A stretch of 64,000 nucleotides of DNA from an uncultured Actinomycetes bacterium (GTDB taxonomy: Bacteria; Actinomycetota; Acidimicrobiia; Acidimicrobiales; RAAP-2), in NCBI GenBank assembly GCA_903860915.1, contig CAIOSJ010000025.1, positions 248,001 through 312,000 on the forward strand, written 5' to 3'. Every line of letters starts with the position of its first letter. Position 1 is the first letter of the stretch. Shown piece after piece: positions 40,322 through 49,904 of the stretch. A model generated the notes under the pieces. The model ran no database searches. It worked only from the letters and a program-made list of their open reading frames with translations, and was not told the origin of the DNA. The translations under genes were made by a program, and so were the position numbers.

Positions 40322-41139
40322 GTGAACGGTTGACATTTTTAGCGGTACACGCTCACCCCGATGACGAGGCGAGCTCTACCGGCGGCACCTTTCCACTGCT
40401 CCAGAGTCAAGGTGTTCGAACTGTTTTGGTGACCTGCACCAACGGGGAGTTCGGTGACGCCCCCGGGGGAATCAAGCCCGACGAAACCGGGCACGACCCT
40501 GATGAGGTTGCGGCTCTGCGTCAGGTAGAGCTCGATACTGCGGCGTCAATACTTCGTATTGACCGCGTCGTTCGACTGGGTTACCGAGACTCGGGCATGG
40601 TGGGCTGGCCACAAAACCACCATCCGTCGTCGTTTTGGGCCACCCCGTTAGAGGACGGCGCAGCGCGCTTGGCCGAGGTGCTCACCGAGGAACGTCCGCA
40701 GGTGGTGATGACGTACAACGATTTTGGCTTCTACGGTCACCCCGACCACATTCAGGCACACCGAATAACTATGGCCGCCTTGGATCTCATTGACTACGAA
40801 CCCACGGTGTACTTCAACGCGATCCCAAAGAGCGTCTTCAAGGGTTGGCGTGACCGTATGCGGGAAAATGACGGCATTAGCGAACACCCGGAGGAAGAGG
40901 AAAATGACTTCGGTACTGCCGATGACTTGATCGCCGCCATTATTGACGTGCGCAGCACGAATGAAATGAAGTTTGATGCGCTAGCGGCTCACGCCAGTCA
41001 GATCTCGGAAGATTCCTTTTGGATGAAGATGGGCCGCGAGGGATTCATGGCGACCATGGTCAACGAGTGGTTCACTCGTGAACGCAACCCCCGGGGACTT
41101 GACGGCGTCGTGAGCGACCTCTTCGCTGGCTACCGCTAA
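40318..41139 (+). CDS. LmbE/PIG-L family deacetylase-like protein 2
   Basis: FLAVHAHPDDEASSTGGT; FYGHPDHIQAHRIT; overlaps the previous gene by 4 nt. Confidence 0.9.
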   Translation: MSERLTFLAVHAHPDDEASSTGGTFPLLQSQGVRTVLVTCTNGEFGDAPGGIKPDETGHDPDEVAALRQVELDTAASILRIDRVVRLGYRDSGMVGWPQNHHPSSFWATPLEDGAARLAEVLTEERPQVVMTYNDFGFYGHPDHIQAHRITMAALDLIDYEPTVYFNAIPKSVFKGWRDRMRENDGISEHPEEEENDFGTADDLIAAIIDVRSTNEMKFDALAAHASQISEDSFWMKMGREGFMATMVNEWFTRERNPRGLDGVVSDLFAGYR

Positions 41140-42245
41140 AGATATCCAGCCCCGCCAGAACCTTCGCTCGCGGGGCTTATTTGGGTAGTGGCGCCCGTGG
41201 CTCGAAAGATTTCGGCCAGGCTCATGGACGCGGGAATGGCGACGCCAACGTTGTCAATGCGGGTACGGGCTTCGGCTGCGGAAAACTTGGCAAAATCAAT
41301 CACGGCGAGGCAGCGGCCTGGTCGGGTCAGAGCGGGGTCGAGGTCACGAGGCGCGGCGTTGGTGGTGAGCAACACCATGATGTCCTGCGTCTGGCCCAAA
41401 ATTCCGTCGGCCAGATTGAGCATACGACCAAGCCCGCTCGAGCGAACGGTCAGGTTCTGGACCAAATTGTCAACATCTTCCATGACGATGATGCGAGGTT
41501 TGGCGCCGTGTGAATCGGAATTAAGAACGCGCATGAGGTACTCGGTGCTACCCATGAAGGCATCGGGGTCCAGCACAATCTCGAAGTGACACCACTTCCA
41601 CGTACTCATGAGCGAGCGCAGGGCCCAGGTCTTGCCGGTCCCGGGTGGACCGTGCCAGAGCACTACGCGTCCGTTGCGTGACTCGGGTCCCGTTACCGCC
41701 ATCAAATGGTCGAGGGCGTCACCGGTACGCGCGGGGTAGTTACGACGAACGTCCGTCCAGGGAGTTTCGTCAAGGACGCGGGTGTCGGGCATCCAGTCCG
41801 TACTGGTCCACATACCAAAGTGCACCTTTCCGCTGTCGTTATCGTGAAATTCGAAGGCACTTTGGAGCATGGCGATAATGCTCTCGGCGCGAGGAATGGA
41901 AACCGCGGCGCAGGTGACGCGCATGCGACTATCCGCGGCGCTGACGTGGGCGATCCAGTCGCCACCGCGAGCGAGAATGTGAGTGCTAGCGGAGCGCTCG
42001 ACGCTTCGTTGAATCACGGTGCCGAGTGGTAGATAACGGTGAATCTCGAAAGAGGTGAAGAGTCCATCAGAATCGATGGGAAAACCACTGGCGGTGGCGT
42101 GTTCAAAGGTGCCGTCGTACAGGGTCTGGAGGAGTCCTGATTCGCAGAGACTCGCCATGAGCTTGTGGTAGTCACCGAATCCCGTGGAGACCGTTTGTGG
42201 CTGGGATGTCACGTCGACGTTGGTAAAGAGAGACTCGAGACTCAT
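41136..42245 (-). CDS. AAA+ ATPase of unknown function
   Basis: LWHGPPGTGKTWALRSL (Walker A), IIVMEDVDNL (Walker B), LLTTNAAPRDLDPALTRPGRCLAVIDF. Confidence 0.82.
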   Translation of the reverse strand: MSLESLFTNVDVTSQPQTVSTGFGDYHKLMASLCESGLLQTLYDGTFEHATASGFPIDSDGLFTSFEIHRYLPLGTVIQRSVERSASTHILARGGDWIAHVSAADSRMRVTCAAVSIPRAESIIAMLQSAFEFHDNDSGKVHFGMWTSTDWMPDTRVLDETPWTDVRRNYPARTGDALDHLMAVTGPESRNGRVVLWHGPPGTGKTWALRSLMSTWKWCHFEIVLDPDAFMGSTEYLMRVLNSDSHGAKPRIIVMEDVDNLVQNLTVRSSGLGRMLNLADGILGQTQDIMVLLTTNAAPRDLDPALTRPGRCLAVIDFAKFSAAEARTRIDNVGVAIPASMSLAEIFRATGATTQISPASEGSGGAGYL

Positions 42246-42326
42246 CGCTGCTCCGCTACTGGTAGGAGGGCACAGTCTCATCGGGCCCTGTAACACGTCC
42301 TGCGGCGAATCGAAATAGTCATGGAA

Positions 42327-42372
42327 TGCACGAGGCCCCCTGGCTCTCGAAAGAGCCAGGGGGCCTCGTGCA
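42327..42372 (-). terminator. Perfect 21-bp hairpin with CGAA loop downstream of ahcY
   Basis: TGCACGAGGCCCCCTGGCTCT-CGAA-AGAGCCAGGGGGCCTCGTGCA, 6 nt past the ahcY stop; no T-tract on either side. Confidence 0.8.
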
Positions 42373-42378
42373 GACTCT

Positions 42379-43824
42379 CTAGTAGCGGTAGGTGTCGGGC
42401 TTGTAGGGACCGTCCTGCGAGACGCCGATGTACTCGGCCTGCTCCTTGCTCAACTTGGTCAGCTTCACGCCCAGGGCGTCGAGGTGCAGACGGGCCACCT
42501 TCTCATCGAGGTGCTTCGGCAAAACGTAGACACGGTTTTCGTAATTGGCGTTGTTTTGGAACAGCTCAATCTGAGCCATCACCTGGTTGGTGAAGGAGTT
42601 GCTCATCACGAAGCTGGGGTGGCCAGTGGCGTTGCCGAGATTGAAGAGTCGCCCCTCGCTCAAGACGATGATGGCCGTGCCGTTGGGGAAGATCCACTTG
42701 TCGACCTGCGGCTTAATCGTTTCACGAACGACACCCGGTGCGCTGCCGAGTCCGGCGATGTCAATCTCGTTGTCGAAGTGCCCGATATTGGCCAAAATTG
42801 CGTGGTGCTTCATCGACTTCATGTGATCAAGAGTGATGATGCCCATGTTCCCAGTGGCCGTGATGATGATGTCGGCGTAGGGGAGAGCCTCTTCGAGGGT
42901 CGTTACCTGGTAGCCGTCCATAGCGGCTTGGAGTGCGCAGATGGGGTCAATTTCGGTGACGATGACTCGAGCACCTTGTCCGCGGAGGGACTCGGCCGAA
43001 CCCTTGCCCACGTCGCCGTAGCCGCACACAATGGCGACCTTGCCACCGATAAGAACATCGGTGGCTCGATTGAGCCCGTCGATGAGCGAGTGACGGCAAC
43101 CGTACTTGTTGTCGAACTTCGACTTGGTGACGGCGTCATTGACGTTGATGGCCGGGAAGAGCAGAGTGCCGTCGCGCTCCATCTCGTAGAGGCGGTGCAC
43201 GCCAGTCGTGGTTTCTTCCGACACTCCGATGATGCCCGGGGTCATGGCGGTAAAGAGCTTTTCGCCCGACGCTACGATTTTGGTCAGGAGCTGAAGAATA
43301 ATGGCGTACTCTTCGCTGTCGGTAGCTCCGGCGGCCGGCACGAAGCCAGCGGTTTCAAATTCGAGACCCTTGTGGATGAGCAGGGTGGCGTCACCGCCAT
43401 CGTCGAGAATCATGGTCGGTCCGGCGTGGTTCGGCCAACGCAGAATTTGGTCAGTGCACCACCAGTACTCCTCGAGGGTCTCGCCCTTCCAGGCGAACAC
43501 GGGGACACCCTGGGGGCTCTCGGGTGTTCCCGTCGGTCCAACGACAACGGCCGCGGCCGCGTGGTCCTGAGTCGAAAAGATGTTGCAACTGGCCCAGCGA
43601 ACGTCGGCGCCGAGAGCGGTCAAGGTTTCGATGAGGACCGCGGTTTGGATGGTCATGTGCAACGAACCGGTGATGCGGGCTCCCGCAAGGGGCTTGGAAG
43701 TACCAAATTCCTTGCGCATAGCCATGAGGCCGGGCATTTCGTGTTCCGCGAGAACGATTTCGGCTCGGCCGTAGGCGGCCAGGGATAAATCAGCAACTTT
43801 GTAGTCGAAAGATGCAGAGGTCAT
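42379..43824 (-). CDS. ahcY: Adenosylhomocysteinase
   Basis: [54 protein letters not shown]-terminal [10 protein letters not shown]. Confidence 0.97.
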   Translation of the reverse strand: MTSASFDYKVADLSLAAYGRAEIVLAEHEMPGLMAMRKEFGTSKPLAGARITGSLHMTIQTAVLIETLTALGADVRWASCNIFSTQDHAAAAVVVGPTGTPESPQGVPVFAWKGETLEEYWWCTDQILRWPNHAGPTMILDDGGDATLLIHKGLEFETAGFVPAAGATDSEEYAIILQLLTKIVASGEKLFTAMTPGIIGVSEETTTGVHRLYEMERDGTLLFPAINVNDAVTKSKFDNKYGCRHSLIDGLNRATDVLIGGKVAIVCGYGDVGKGSAESLRGQGARVIVTEIDPICALQAAMDGYQVTTLEEALPYADIIITATGNMGIITLDHMKSMKHHAILANIGHFDNEIDIAGLGSAPGVVRETIKPQVDKWIFPNGTAIIVLSEGRLFNLGNATGHPSFVMSNSFTNQVMAQIELFQNNANYENRVYVLPKHLDEKVARLHLDALGVKLTKLSKEQAEYIGVSQDGPYKPDTYRY

Positions 43825-43841
43825 GAGTTTCTCCTAGGTGT

Positions 43842-43890
43842 GGATGTGTAACTGCCCGTGGCGCCGACCTCTGTCGTATTCGCCACATCC
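43842..43890 (-). promoter_or_regulatory. Structured ahcY leader candidate
   Basis: Minus strand GGATGT-GGCG-aata-CGAC-agag-GTCG-g-CGCC...ACATCC nested stems in the 114-nt ychF/ahcY gap. Confidence 0.35.
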
Positions 43891-43938
43891 ATCTTACTGG
43901 CAATCCCGCGAAGCGGCTCACTCTCGGGGAGCTCTGGC

Positions 43939-45024
43939 CTAGTTGGCACCGTGACGGAACTCTACGACGTCGCCATCGTGCATGACGTAGTCCTTGCCCT
44001 CAATGCGCGCCTTACCGCCCGCTCGCACTGCCACCATGCTGCCAGCCGCCATGAGGTCATCGAAGGCCACCACTTCGGCCTTGATGAAGTTCTTTTGAAA
44101 GTCGGTGTGAATGACTCCCGCGGCCTCGGGCGCCGTAGCGCCCTGGCGAATAGTCCACGCGCGTGTCTCCTTGGGTCCCGCCGTGAGGAATGTTTGGAGT
44201 CCGAGAGCCGCGAAGCCCACGCGACTGAGTTGTGATAATCCCGCCTCACTCTGGCCGAAGGACTCCAACAGTTCTAGCGCCTCAGCTTCGTCGAGTCCCG
44301 ACAGCTCGGACTCCAGCTTGGCGCATAGGACAATGGCCGGAGCGGGAGCTACGGAAGCCACGAGAGCCGCGCAACGAAGCTCGGCGCCGATGGTCTCCTC
44401 GTCGACGTTGAAGACGTAAATAAAAGGCTTGTCGGTGAGCAGGTGTAGTTCGCGCAGTAGGCTGCGATCGAGTTCGGGTCCGACGGCGGAAATGACGCGC
44501 CCCTCGTTGAGGGCAGCACGTGCTTTTATGTATTCCCCGAGTCGCAGAGCGGCGTCGCCCACGTTGCGCTTGGCGTCACGCTCGAGCTTGCTGATTGCCT
44601 TGTCCACGGTCTGCAAGTCGGCGAGAATGAGCTCGGTCTCGATGGTGGCGACGTCGTTGGCAGGGTCGATTCGACCATCCACGTGAATGACGTCTTCGTC
44701 GACGAAGGCTCGCACTACTTCGCAGATGGCGTCAGATTCCCGAATGGAAGCGAGAAATTGGTTTCCCAGGCCCTCACCTTCGGAGGCGCCCTTGACGATG
44801 CCCGCGATGTCGACGAAGGTGACGACCGCCGGCAAGATCTTCTCTGAGTGAAAGACAGTGGCTAATTTTGCCAGGCGCCCGTCGGGCACCGAGACAATTC
44901 CAACGTTAGGTTCAATAGTCGCGAAGGGGTAGTTAGCCGCCAAAACGTCATTATTGGTGAGTGCGTTAAAAAGAGTTGACTTACCCACGTTGGGGAGTCC
45001 GACGATGCCAATTGAGAGTGCCAT
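43939..45024 (-). CDS. ychF: Redox-regulated ATPase YchF
   Basis: [43 protein letters not shown]-terminal [23 protein letters not shown]. Confidence 0.96.
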   Translation of the reverse strand: MALSIGIVGLPNVGKSTLFNALTNNDVLAANYPFATIEPNVGIVSVPDGRLAKLATVFHSEKILPAVVTFVDIAGIVKGASEGEGLGNQFLASIRESDAICEVVRAFVDEDVIHVDGRIDPANDVATIETELILADLQTVDKAISKLERDAKRNVGDAALRLGEYIKARAALNEGRVISAVGPELDRSLLRELHLLTDKPFIYVFNVDEETIGAELRCAALVASVAPAPAIVLCAKLESELSGLDEAEALELLESFGQSEAGLSQLSRVGFAALGLQTFLTAGPKETRAWTIRQGATAPEAAGVIHTDFQKNFIKAEVVAFDDLMAAGSMVAVRAGGKARIEGKDYVMHDGDVVEFRHGAN

Positions 45025-45059
45025 AACGAGGTCGAGGCTACTGCCCCTACATTGGGAGA

Positions 45060-45821
45060 GTGTCACACCAAGATCTGCTGCGTTTAGAAGCCCTAAGGAA
45101 GAGCTTTGGCTCAACGGTGGCCCTGAGCGACACATCACTCAACGTGCAGCGAGGGTCCTTCGTTTCCATCGTGGGCCCCTCGGGTTGTGGCAAGTCCACC
45201 CTCTTCAATATGATTTCCGGACTCGAGCGTCCCGACGGTGGCTCCATTCTGATTGACGATCGCGATGTCACCACGCGGACGGGTCAGGTTGGCTACATGA
45301 TGCAAAAAGACCTCCTCGTGCCCTGGCGCACGGTTCTCGGCAACATCACCTTGGGGGCACGACTCACTCGCCGCCTCACTTACGACGACCGTAGGCGGGC
45401 GGTGGACATCGCGCAACGGTACGGATTGGGAGATTTCCTGCACCACTACCCAATGGCTTTGTCCGGGGGTATGCGACAACGAGTAGCCCTCATGCGGACC
45501 CTAGCCCTCGATCACGAACTTCTCCTCCTTGATGAGCCCTTCGGAGCACTGGATGCGCAGACGAGATTCGAGATGCAGCAGTGGCTGCTCAGCGTGTGGC
45601 GAGAGAGCGAGCGCACCGTTCTGTTCATCACTCACGACGTGGACGAAGCCGTCTTTTTGTCAGATCGAGTGCTCGTAATGTCCTCACGTCCCGGCCGTGT
45701 GGTGGATGACATCACGATTGACCTCGAGCGACCTCGTACGCTCGGCACCTTGACATCGGCCGTTTTTAACGGCTACAAGAGTCAAATACTCGAGCATCTT
45801 CACGGGCGGGTGGGCCCGTGA
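45060..45821 (+). CDS. ABC transporter ATP-binding protein (nitrate/sulfonate/taurine/NMT1 type)
   Basis: VGPSGCGKSTLFNMISGLERPDGG; LSGGMRQRVALMRTLALDHELLLLDEPFGALDAQTR. Confidence 0.93.
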   Translation: MSHQDLLRLEALRKSFGSTVALSDTSLNVQRGSFVSIVGPSGCGKSTLFNMISGLERPDGGSILIDDRDVTTRTGQVGYMMQKDLLVPWRTVLGNITLGARLTRRLTYDDRRRAVDIAQRYGLGDFLHHYPMALSGGMRQRVALMRTLALDHELLLLDEPFGALDAQTRFEMQQWLLSVWRESERTVLFITHDVDEAVFLSDRVLVMSSRPGRVVDDITIDLERPRTLGTLTSAVFNGYKSQILEHLHGRVGP

Positions 45822-46615
45822 AATCTCGCCTCCTGCGCAACGTTCTAGGGTCACTTCTTTCTTTCGTGCTGGTAATGGGTATCTGGCAGGCCATCGTGGT
45901 CTGGGGCCAGGTGGCGCCGTACATTGCCCCACGCCCCCTGGACGCCTTCCGCGCCATCAGCGGTGACTGGTCGACGTTGTGGCCGCTCACCCTGTGGACG
46001 CTTCGTGAAACGGTCTACGGATTTCTGGCTGGAGCGGTACTGGGTGTTGTTTTCGGCATCGTGATGCATAAAATTGCAATGCTACAACGGGTGCTGTATC
46101 CAATTTTGATCGTAACTCAGGCCATCCCCATTGTGGCCCTCGCGGCCCCGCTCGTCTTGATGTTGGGCTTCAACCTTGGACCGAAAATCGTCATTGTGGC
46201 CTGGATCGTGTTCTTCCCGGTCACCGTCAATGTCCTCGACGGACTCACTCACGTTGACGGCGACCTGCTGACCTTGGCTCGGGTACTCGGGGCTCGGCGC
46301 TGGCGAACATTTTTGGTTATCGAGGTTCCCGCCGCCATTGCCCCATTGTTCAGCGGTTTAAAAATTGGTGCGACCTACGCCGTGACGGGAGCCATCATTG
46401 GCGAAATGGCCGCCTCCAGTGGATCGTCGCTAGCGCTCTATCAACACAACGCGAACGCGAACCTCAACGCGGCGGCCGTCTACGGCACCACTTTGATCAT
46501 GACGGCCATCGGCATTTCGTGGTTTCTGCTCATTGTGAGTCTCGAATTCTGGGCCACTCCCTGGCGTCGACGGGTGACCGCACGTCGACGTCGTATCGGT
46601 GGTAAACATAAATAG
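45818..46615 (+). CDS. ABC transporter permease (BPD-type)
   Basis: Multi-TM; VLGARRWRTFLVIEVPAAIAPLFSGLKIG EAA-loop pattern. Confidence 0.9.
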   Translation: MKSRLLRNVLGSLLSFVLVMGIWQAIVVWGQVAPYIAPRPLDAFRAISGDWSTLWPLTLWTLRETVYGFLAGAVLGVVFGIVMHKIAMLQRVLYPILIVTQAIPIVALAAPLVLMLGFNLGPKIVIVAWIVFFPVTVNVLDGLTHVDGDLLTLARVLGARRWRTFLVIEVPAAIAPLFSGLKIGATYAVTGAIIGEMAASSGSSLALYQHNANANLNAAAVYGTTLIMTAIGISWFLLIVSLEFWATPWRRRVTARRRRIGGKHK

Positions 46616-46634
46616 TTTTTTCAAGGGAGACCTC

Positions 46635-47633
46635 ATGTCACAACGTCAGATTCGTCGAGCCGTGCTTGCCCTCGCGATTGCTTCTTCGTCCATCGCCGTA
46701 GCGGGAGTTGCGGCCAGTGCGGCCACTCCGACGAATGTTCGTTTCGTCTACGACTTTCCGGGTCCTGATTTCGAGCTCACGCCCCTCGTTGTGGGAATAA
46801 CCGAAGGCATCTACCAGCAGGCGGGACTCAAGGTATCAGTCCTCTTCCCGCCTGATACCTCAACGACCTCAAAAATGCTGACGACGGGCTCCGCCGACGT
46901 CGGCTTTATCACCACCTCCGATATGGCGGTCGCGGTGCAGGCCAAGGCTCCCTTGGTCTCTATCGCCAACTACTCCATGAGTAACAACTGGGGCCTGTTC
47001 GCAAAGCCCGGTTCAAAACTCACGCTCGCCAATCTCAAGGGTAAGAAGATTTTTTCTTGGGGTGATACTTGGACGAACGCCATGCTGCCTTTCGTATTGA
47101 AGAAAGCCGGCCTTAAGGCGTCGGACGTTACCGTTGTGACCGCGAGCAATGACATTCCACTGCTCATGAGTGGGAAAATTGACTTCACCACATCCACAAG
47201 TAATTACGGCATCCCAGGAATTTTGGAGGCCACGAAGGCGAGTCCCGTTTCCATTGTCGGCGCCGCCGCTGGCGTCCCCAACGTACCGGTCTGGGTCTAC
47301 TCAGTAACGCGCGACTACGCGAAGAACCACCCCGCGACCGCTCGGGCTTTCCTGGCGGCCACCTTGAAGGCCACCCAGTGGGCGATCAAGAACCCCGCTA
47401 AAGCTGTGGCCGACTTCGTGAAGAAGTACCCAAAGAGTGGGTACAGCTCTTTTTACAGTACGAAGGGCTGGGGCATCACGGTGCCGTTGCTGACGAACGC
47501 CCAAGGAAAGTTCTTCACGCAAACTGACGCGCAGTGGACTCTTTTGGCCAACGGTATGAAGAGCAATGGTCAGCTGAAGTCGGTACCCTCGGCGTCGACC
47601 TACTACACCAACGCGTTCATTCCCCAGCAGTAG
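46635..47633 (+). CDS. ABC transporter substrate-binding protein (NMT1/THI5-like)
   Basis: Signal peptide; DFELTPLVVGITEGIYQQAGLKVSVLF; SADVGFITTSDMAVAVQ. Confidence 0.87.
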   Translation: MSQRQIRRAVLALAIASSSIAVAGVAASAATPTNVRFVYDFPGPDFELTPLVVGITEGIYQQAGLKVSVLFPPDTSTTSKMLTTGSADVGFITTSDMAVAVQAKAPLVSIANYSMSNNWGLFAKPGSKLTLANLKGKKIFSWGDTWTNAMLPFVLKKAGLKASDVTVVTASNDIPLLMSGKIDFTTSTSNYGIPGILEATKASPVSIVGAAAGVPNVPVWVYSVTRDYAKNHPATARAFLAATLKATQWAIKNPAKAVADFVKKYPKSGYSSFYSTKGWGITVPLLTNAQGKFFTQTDAQWTLLANGMKSNGQLKSVPSASTYYTNAFIPQQ

Positions 47634-47635
47634 TC

Positions 47636-48484
47636 ATGGCTGCAACCCCGAGGCTTGGGGTGGTGGGCAGCGCGAACGTTGACCTCGTGGTCTGGGTGGC
47701 CACGTTACCCGAGCCGGGAGAGACAATTCGGGCTCGTCGTTACGAGCGGCTCCCGGGAGGTAAGGGGGCCAACCAAGCCGCCGCCGCCGCCGCGCTCGGC
47801 ATGGACACCTCCTTGTTCGCCGCCGTGGGTGGCGATGATGACGGCGCTTTTCTCAGAGACACACTCAACACCTACGGCGTTACTACGACGGGCGTGACCG
47901 TGTCGTCGCGAGCGACGGGGCGGGCGCTTATTGCCGTCGACGAGGCGGGGGAGAACACCATAGTTATCATCGCTGGGGCCAACGAGACTGTCGATCTCAG
48001 AAATCAGCCCCTCGAAGAGTGCGACGTCGTACTGGCTCAGTGCGAGATTCCGGTTGCCGCCGTCATCGAAGCATCCCGGCGAGCTAAGAGATTCATTCTG
48101 AACGTAGCCCCAGCGCTGGAGTTGCCGAGCGAAGTATTCCGAGCCTGCGAGGTGGTCATCGTGAACCACATCGAAGCGCGCAGTGTGCCCCTCGAAGACA
48201 TTGAAAATTGTGTCATCACTGAAGGCGCCCAAGGGGCGAGGCTGTTGCGCCGCGGTGAAGAAATCTTCCGCTGCGTTCCACCGGAAGTCCACGCCGTTGA
48301 CACCGTCGGTGCGGGTGATGCTTTTTGCGCGGCGCTCGCGGTTCACCTAGCTCGTGGTGGCGCACTGGTCGATGCTCTGCAGTACGCGACGACCGCGGGT
48401 GCCCTCGCTACCCTCGACGTCGGCGCCCAGGGTGCTCGACCAACTCACCAGGAGGTGCAACAGTGGCTCTCACGCGAATTGTGA
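47636..48484 (+). CDS. rbsK: PfkB-family carbohydrate kinase, ribokinase-like
   Basis: LGVVGSANVDLVVWVATLPEPGETI; GGKGANQAAAAAALG; DTVGAGDAFCAALAVHLA. Confidence 0.88.
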   Translation: MAATPRLGVVGSANVDLVVWVATLPEPGETIRARRYERLPGGKGANQAAAAAALGMDTSLFAAVGGDDDGAFLRDTLNTYGVTTTGVTVSSRATGRALIAVDEAGENTIVIIAGANETVDLRNQPLEECDVVLAQCEIPVAAVIEASRRAKRFILNVAPALELPSEVFRACEVVIVNHIEARSVPLEDIENCVITEGAQGARLLRRGEEIFRCVPPEVHAVDTVGAGDAFCAALAVHLARGGALVDALQYATTAGALATLDVGAQGARPTHQEVQQWLSREL

Positions 48485-49398
48485 TCGATACGGATCCTGG
48501 CGTTGATGATGCCGTGGCCATTTTGTTGGCGCTGGCGAGTCCGGAATTAGAGGTTCTGGGCATTACCTGTGTGGCGGGCAATGTTGACCTCGAAAAAACT
48601 ACGCTCAACGCTCAACGCCTCGTTGCTCTGGCCGGGCGCAGCGATGTCCCTGTATTCCGTGGTTGCGCCGAGCCCTTGGCTGGACCGACGGGTACGGCAG
48701 CTGAAGTCCACGGTTTCGACGGCTTGGGGGACTTAGAGTGGCCCACGCCCAGGGTCGAAGTGAACGAACTCGGTGCCGTGGAATTTCTCTATCGAGAGTT
48801 AACGAGGGGCCGAGTGACCATCGTGGCCATCGGCCCGTTGACGAATCTCGCCACCCTGCTCGTGGAGTATCCCGATGCGGCAGACCTGGTGGAGCGTGTG
48901 GTTATCATGGGCGGGGCCTCGTTTCACGGAAACGTGACCGCGGCGGCTGAGTTCAATATTTGGGCGGACCCCGAAGCCGCCGCCATCGTCTTTAATGCAT
49001 CGTGGCGTATCGACGTGATGCCGCTTGACCTCACGCATCAGGCCTTCTTGACTGACGCCAACCTCGAGGAACTGCGCTCGTGGGGAACCGAAGTGGGACA
49101 GCGAGTCGCCGACATGTTGGAGCCCTACGCGGCCTTTCACCTCGAGTGGTATCAAAATCGTGATCTGATTATGCACGACGCCATGGCCGTTTACGAAGTC
49201 ATCGACCCGACCGCGATAGTGAAAAGCGGCGTGGAGGTGGAGATTGAAACTGACGGTCTCTTCTCTCGTGGCGCAACTCATTTTTCGAGGAGCCATCGGC
49301 ACGCCACGAGTACTACGCGGGTGGGGACCTTCGTGGATAACGATCGTTTTGTGGATCTCTTGAAGTCTCGACTGGCGACCTTGAGATCTCCCAACTGA
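48463..49398 (+). CDS. Inosine/uridine-preferring nucleoside hydrolase
   Basis: RIVIDTDPGVDDAVAILLALASPELEVLGITCVAGN; AIGPLTNLATLL; EFNIWADPEAAAIVF; RBS AGGAGG upstream of GTG 48463. Confidence 0.92.
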   Translation: MALTRIVIDTDPGVDDAVAILLALASPELEVLGITCVAGNVDLEKTTLNAQRLVALAGRSDVPVFRGCAEPLAGPTGTAAEVHGFDGLGDLEWPTPRVEVNELGAVEFLYRELTRGRVTIVAIGPLTNLATLLVEYPDAADLVERVVIMGGASFHGNVTAAAEFNIWADPEAAAIVFNASWRIDVMPLDLTHQAFLTDANLEELRSWGTEVGQRVADMLEPYAAFHLEWYQNRDLIMHDAMAVYEVIDPTAIVKSGVEVEIETDGLFSRGATHFSRSHRHATSTTRVGTFVDNDRFVDLLKSRLATLRSPN

Positions 49399-49417
49399 AA
49401 GAACTTTCAGTTGGGAG
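49388..49417 (+). terminator. Perfect hairpin CTCCCAACTGAAA-GAAC-TTTCAGTTGGGAG at the end of the nucleoside operon
   Basis: 13 bp perfect stem overlapping the stop codon; no T-tract. Confidence 0.75.
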
Positions 49418-49474
49418 GCGGTGACGCTGAACTGGGCGGAGAACTCTCTGGCACACTGGTAGGGGAGGTGCGGT

Positions 49475-49858
49475 ATGAGGATAAGAAATCTTGGATCATG
49501 GTTAGCCACTGCGGTATTCAGCGCGGGTGCTGGAGTCGGACTAGTTGCCGTGACGTACCATCACCCCCTGCGTTCCGCCCCCGTGGCCGTGAGTGCGCCA
49601 GTGAAGCGCAGCGACGTTGCACCGCGGGTGGAGTCGCCAGCCAAAGTCTTGCGTCCATCGGCAGTGGTTCACCCTACGGCTAATGCGGAGAGGTTGGCGG
49701 GAGACGCCACGACCAGCACCACGCCGCCCACGAGTGATGTCGCGACCACAACAACAGTTCCCTCCAAGCCACAGGGTGAGGGCGAATCCGGCGATGACGA
49801 GCCATCGTGGTCGGCGGACCAGGGCGAAAACCAGTCCGGGGATAACTCGTCTAGATAG
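49475..49858 (+). CDS. Small exported Thr/Ser/acidic-rich protein, unknown
   Basis: N-terminal hydrophobic segment then low-complexity TTSTTPPTSDVATTTTVPSK...DDEPSWSADQGENQSGDNSSR. Confidence 0.5.
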   Translation: MRIRNLGSWLATAVFSAGAGVGLVAVTYHHPLRSAPVAVSAPVKRSDVAPRVESPAKVLRPSAVVHPTANAERLAGDATTSTTPPTSDVATTTTVPSKPQGEGESGDDEPSWSADQGENQSGDNSSR

Positions 49859-49904
49859 AGTCCTCGCCTCCTGTTCGTCATCCTTCGGAAACTAGGAAGG
49901 GTGC

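Noticed and set aside
42484-43788. 434-aa plus-strand ORF antisense to ahcY
   Set aside because: Protein lacks recognisable domains; shadow frame of a strongly conserved gene in a high-GC genome
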